A stretch of 64,000 nucleotides of DNA from Nostoc sp. S4. Its GTDB lineage: Bacteria; Cyanobacteriota; Cyanobacteriia; Cyanobacteriales; Nostocaceae. The DNA lies in assembly GCA_029379225.1 (NCBI GenBank), contig JAQYWR010000024.1:1-64000 (forward strand). The letters are read 5' to 3'. The notes below the pieces were generated by a model. That model did not search any database. It was not told where the DNA came from and saw nothing but the letters and a program-made list of their open reading frames with translations. Below are positions 63,817-64,000 of the stretch, piece by piece. The translations under genes were made by a program, and so were the position numbers. Each line of letters begins with the position of its first letter. Position 1 is the first letter of the stretch.

Positions 63817-64000
63817 TTATCCTTTGACTTTTAGTAGTAATCTAGTCTCATTGGCGGCCGATCGCATTGCACTCTCAGGAGTCATGCGATTTGTGAGTGC
63901 AGCACTCAGATAACGTTGCAAAATATCTGATGCCTGAGCATATTGGGCAATGGACGGACGTAAAATGCTTTTATCAGCTATGTTGAGTATCTCAGGATAA
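63817..64000 (-). CDS. Sugar ABC transporter substrate-binding protein, C-terminal part
   Basis: Only the last 61 codons lie in the window; the rest continues beyond 64000. The frame reads LRPSIAQYAQASDILQRYLS, AALTNRMTPESAMRSAANET, RLLLKVKG and stops at TAA 63817. The alpha-helical tail with a RPS-x2-Y motif is typical of CUT1 sugar-binding proteins. It precedes the permease gene by 198 bp on the same strand, so both belong to one importer. Confidence 0.75.
   Translation of the reverse strand, partial: YPEILNIADKSILRPSIAQYAQASDILQRYLSAALTNRMTPESAMRSAANETRLLLKVKG

Overview
The window is chromosomal DNA of a filamentous, heterocyst-forming cyanobacterium of the Nostocales (Nostoc, Calothrix or Tolypothrix type). 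The evidence is frequent HIP1 palindromes (GCGATCGC), a magnesium-chelatase ATPase gene (chlI), a hetF gene preceded by a tandem array of NsiR1-type small RNA genes with heterocyst-type promoters, a terminal-oxidase operon of the heterocyst 'cox3' layout, and many short palindromic repeats of the kind common in this group. No rRNA or tRNA gene was recognised.

Layout. 0.1-5.5 kb: a peptide-export locus with a C39-peptidase ABC transporter, a Gly-rich peptide with a double-glycine leader, and an HlyD adaptor; it looks like a small RiPP or bacteriocin-like secretion system. 5.9-13 kb: a secreted DUF1400 hydrolase, a Kir-type potassium channel, a broken MFS gene and three paralogous PRC-barrel/DUF2382 genes. 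13.5-25.3 kb: nnr, a SPOR-like protein, mnmA, a broken polysaccharide lyase, a beta-helix/SLH protein, a coiled-coil TPR protein and a methyltransferase. 25.7-27.2 kb: an orphan CRISPR array of 19 repeats whose last repeat runs into the 3' end of a PLP-enzyme gene. 27.1-33.4 kb: that enzyme, an FTR1 iron permease, a HAF-repeat protein, modA and a molbindin. 33.6-38.4 kb: a five-gene oxidase operon (two DUF2231 proteins, then subunits II, I and III) in which subunit II lacks the CuA cysteines, so it is predicted to be an ARTO/quinol-type enzyme. 39.1-45.5 kb: a CheB-like protein with a hybrid histidine kinase, a subtilase and small proteins.

46.2-50.1 kb is the developmental core. Five intact NsiR1-like units and one decayed unit lie upstream of hetF on the opposite strand. 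Each intact unit has a TCCGGA-type -35 motif (one with a single mismatch) and its own terminator; the decayed unit is interrupted by a 99-bp MITE-like element. 50.3-54.6 kb holds an LRR-Roc-COR GTPase whose reading frame extends upstream without a start codon, and a GHL10-type hydrolase. 54.9-64 kb holds chlI, a nucleotidyltransferase, an HdeD-like protein, an orphan kdpF beside a transposase remnant, an SLH porin and a sugar ABC transporter that is cut by the window edge.

Mobile or repetitive DNA is plentiful: three copies of an inverted-repeat element beginning GGGACTT, several other palindromic repeats, gene remnants and a 21-bp tandem repeat. Function calls rest on motif recognition by eye; no database search was run.
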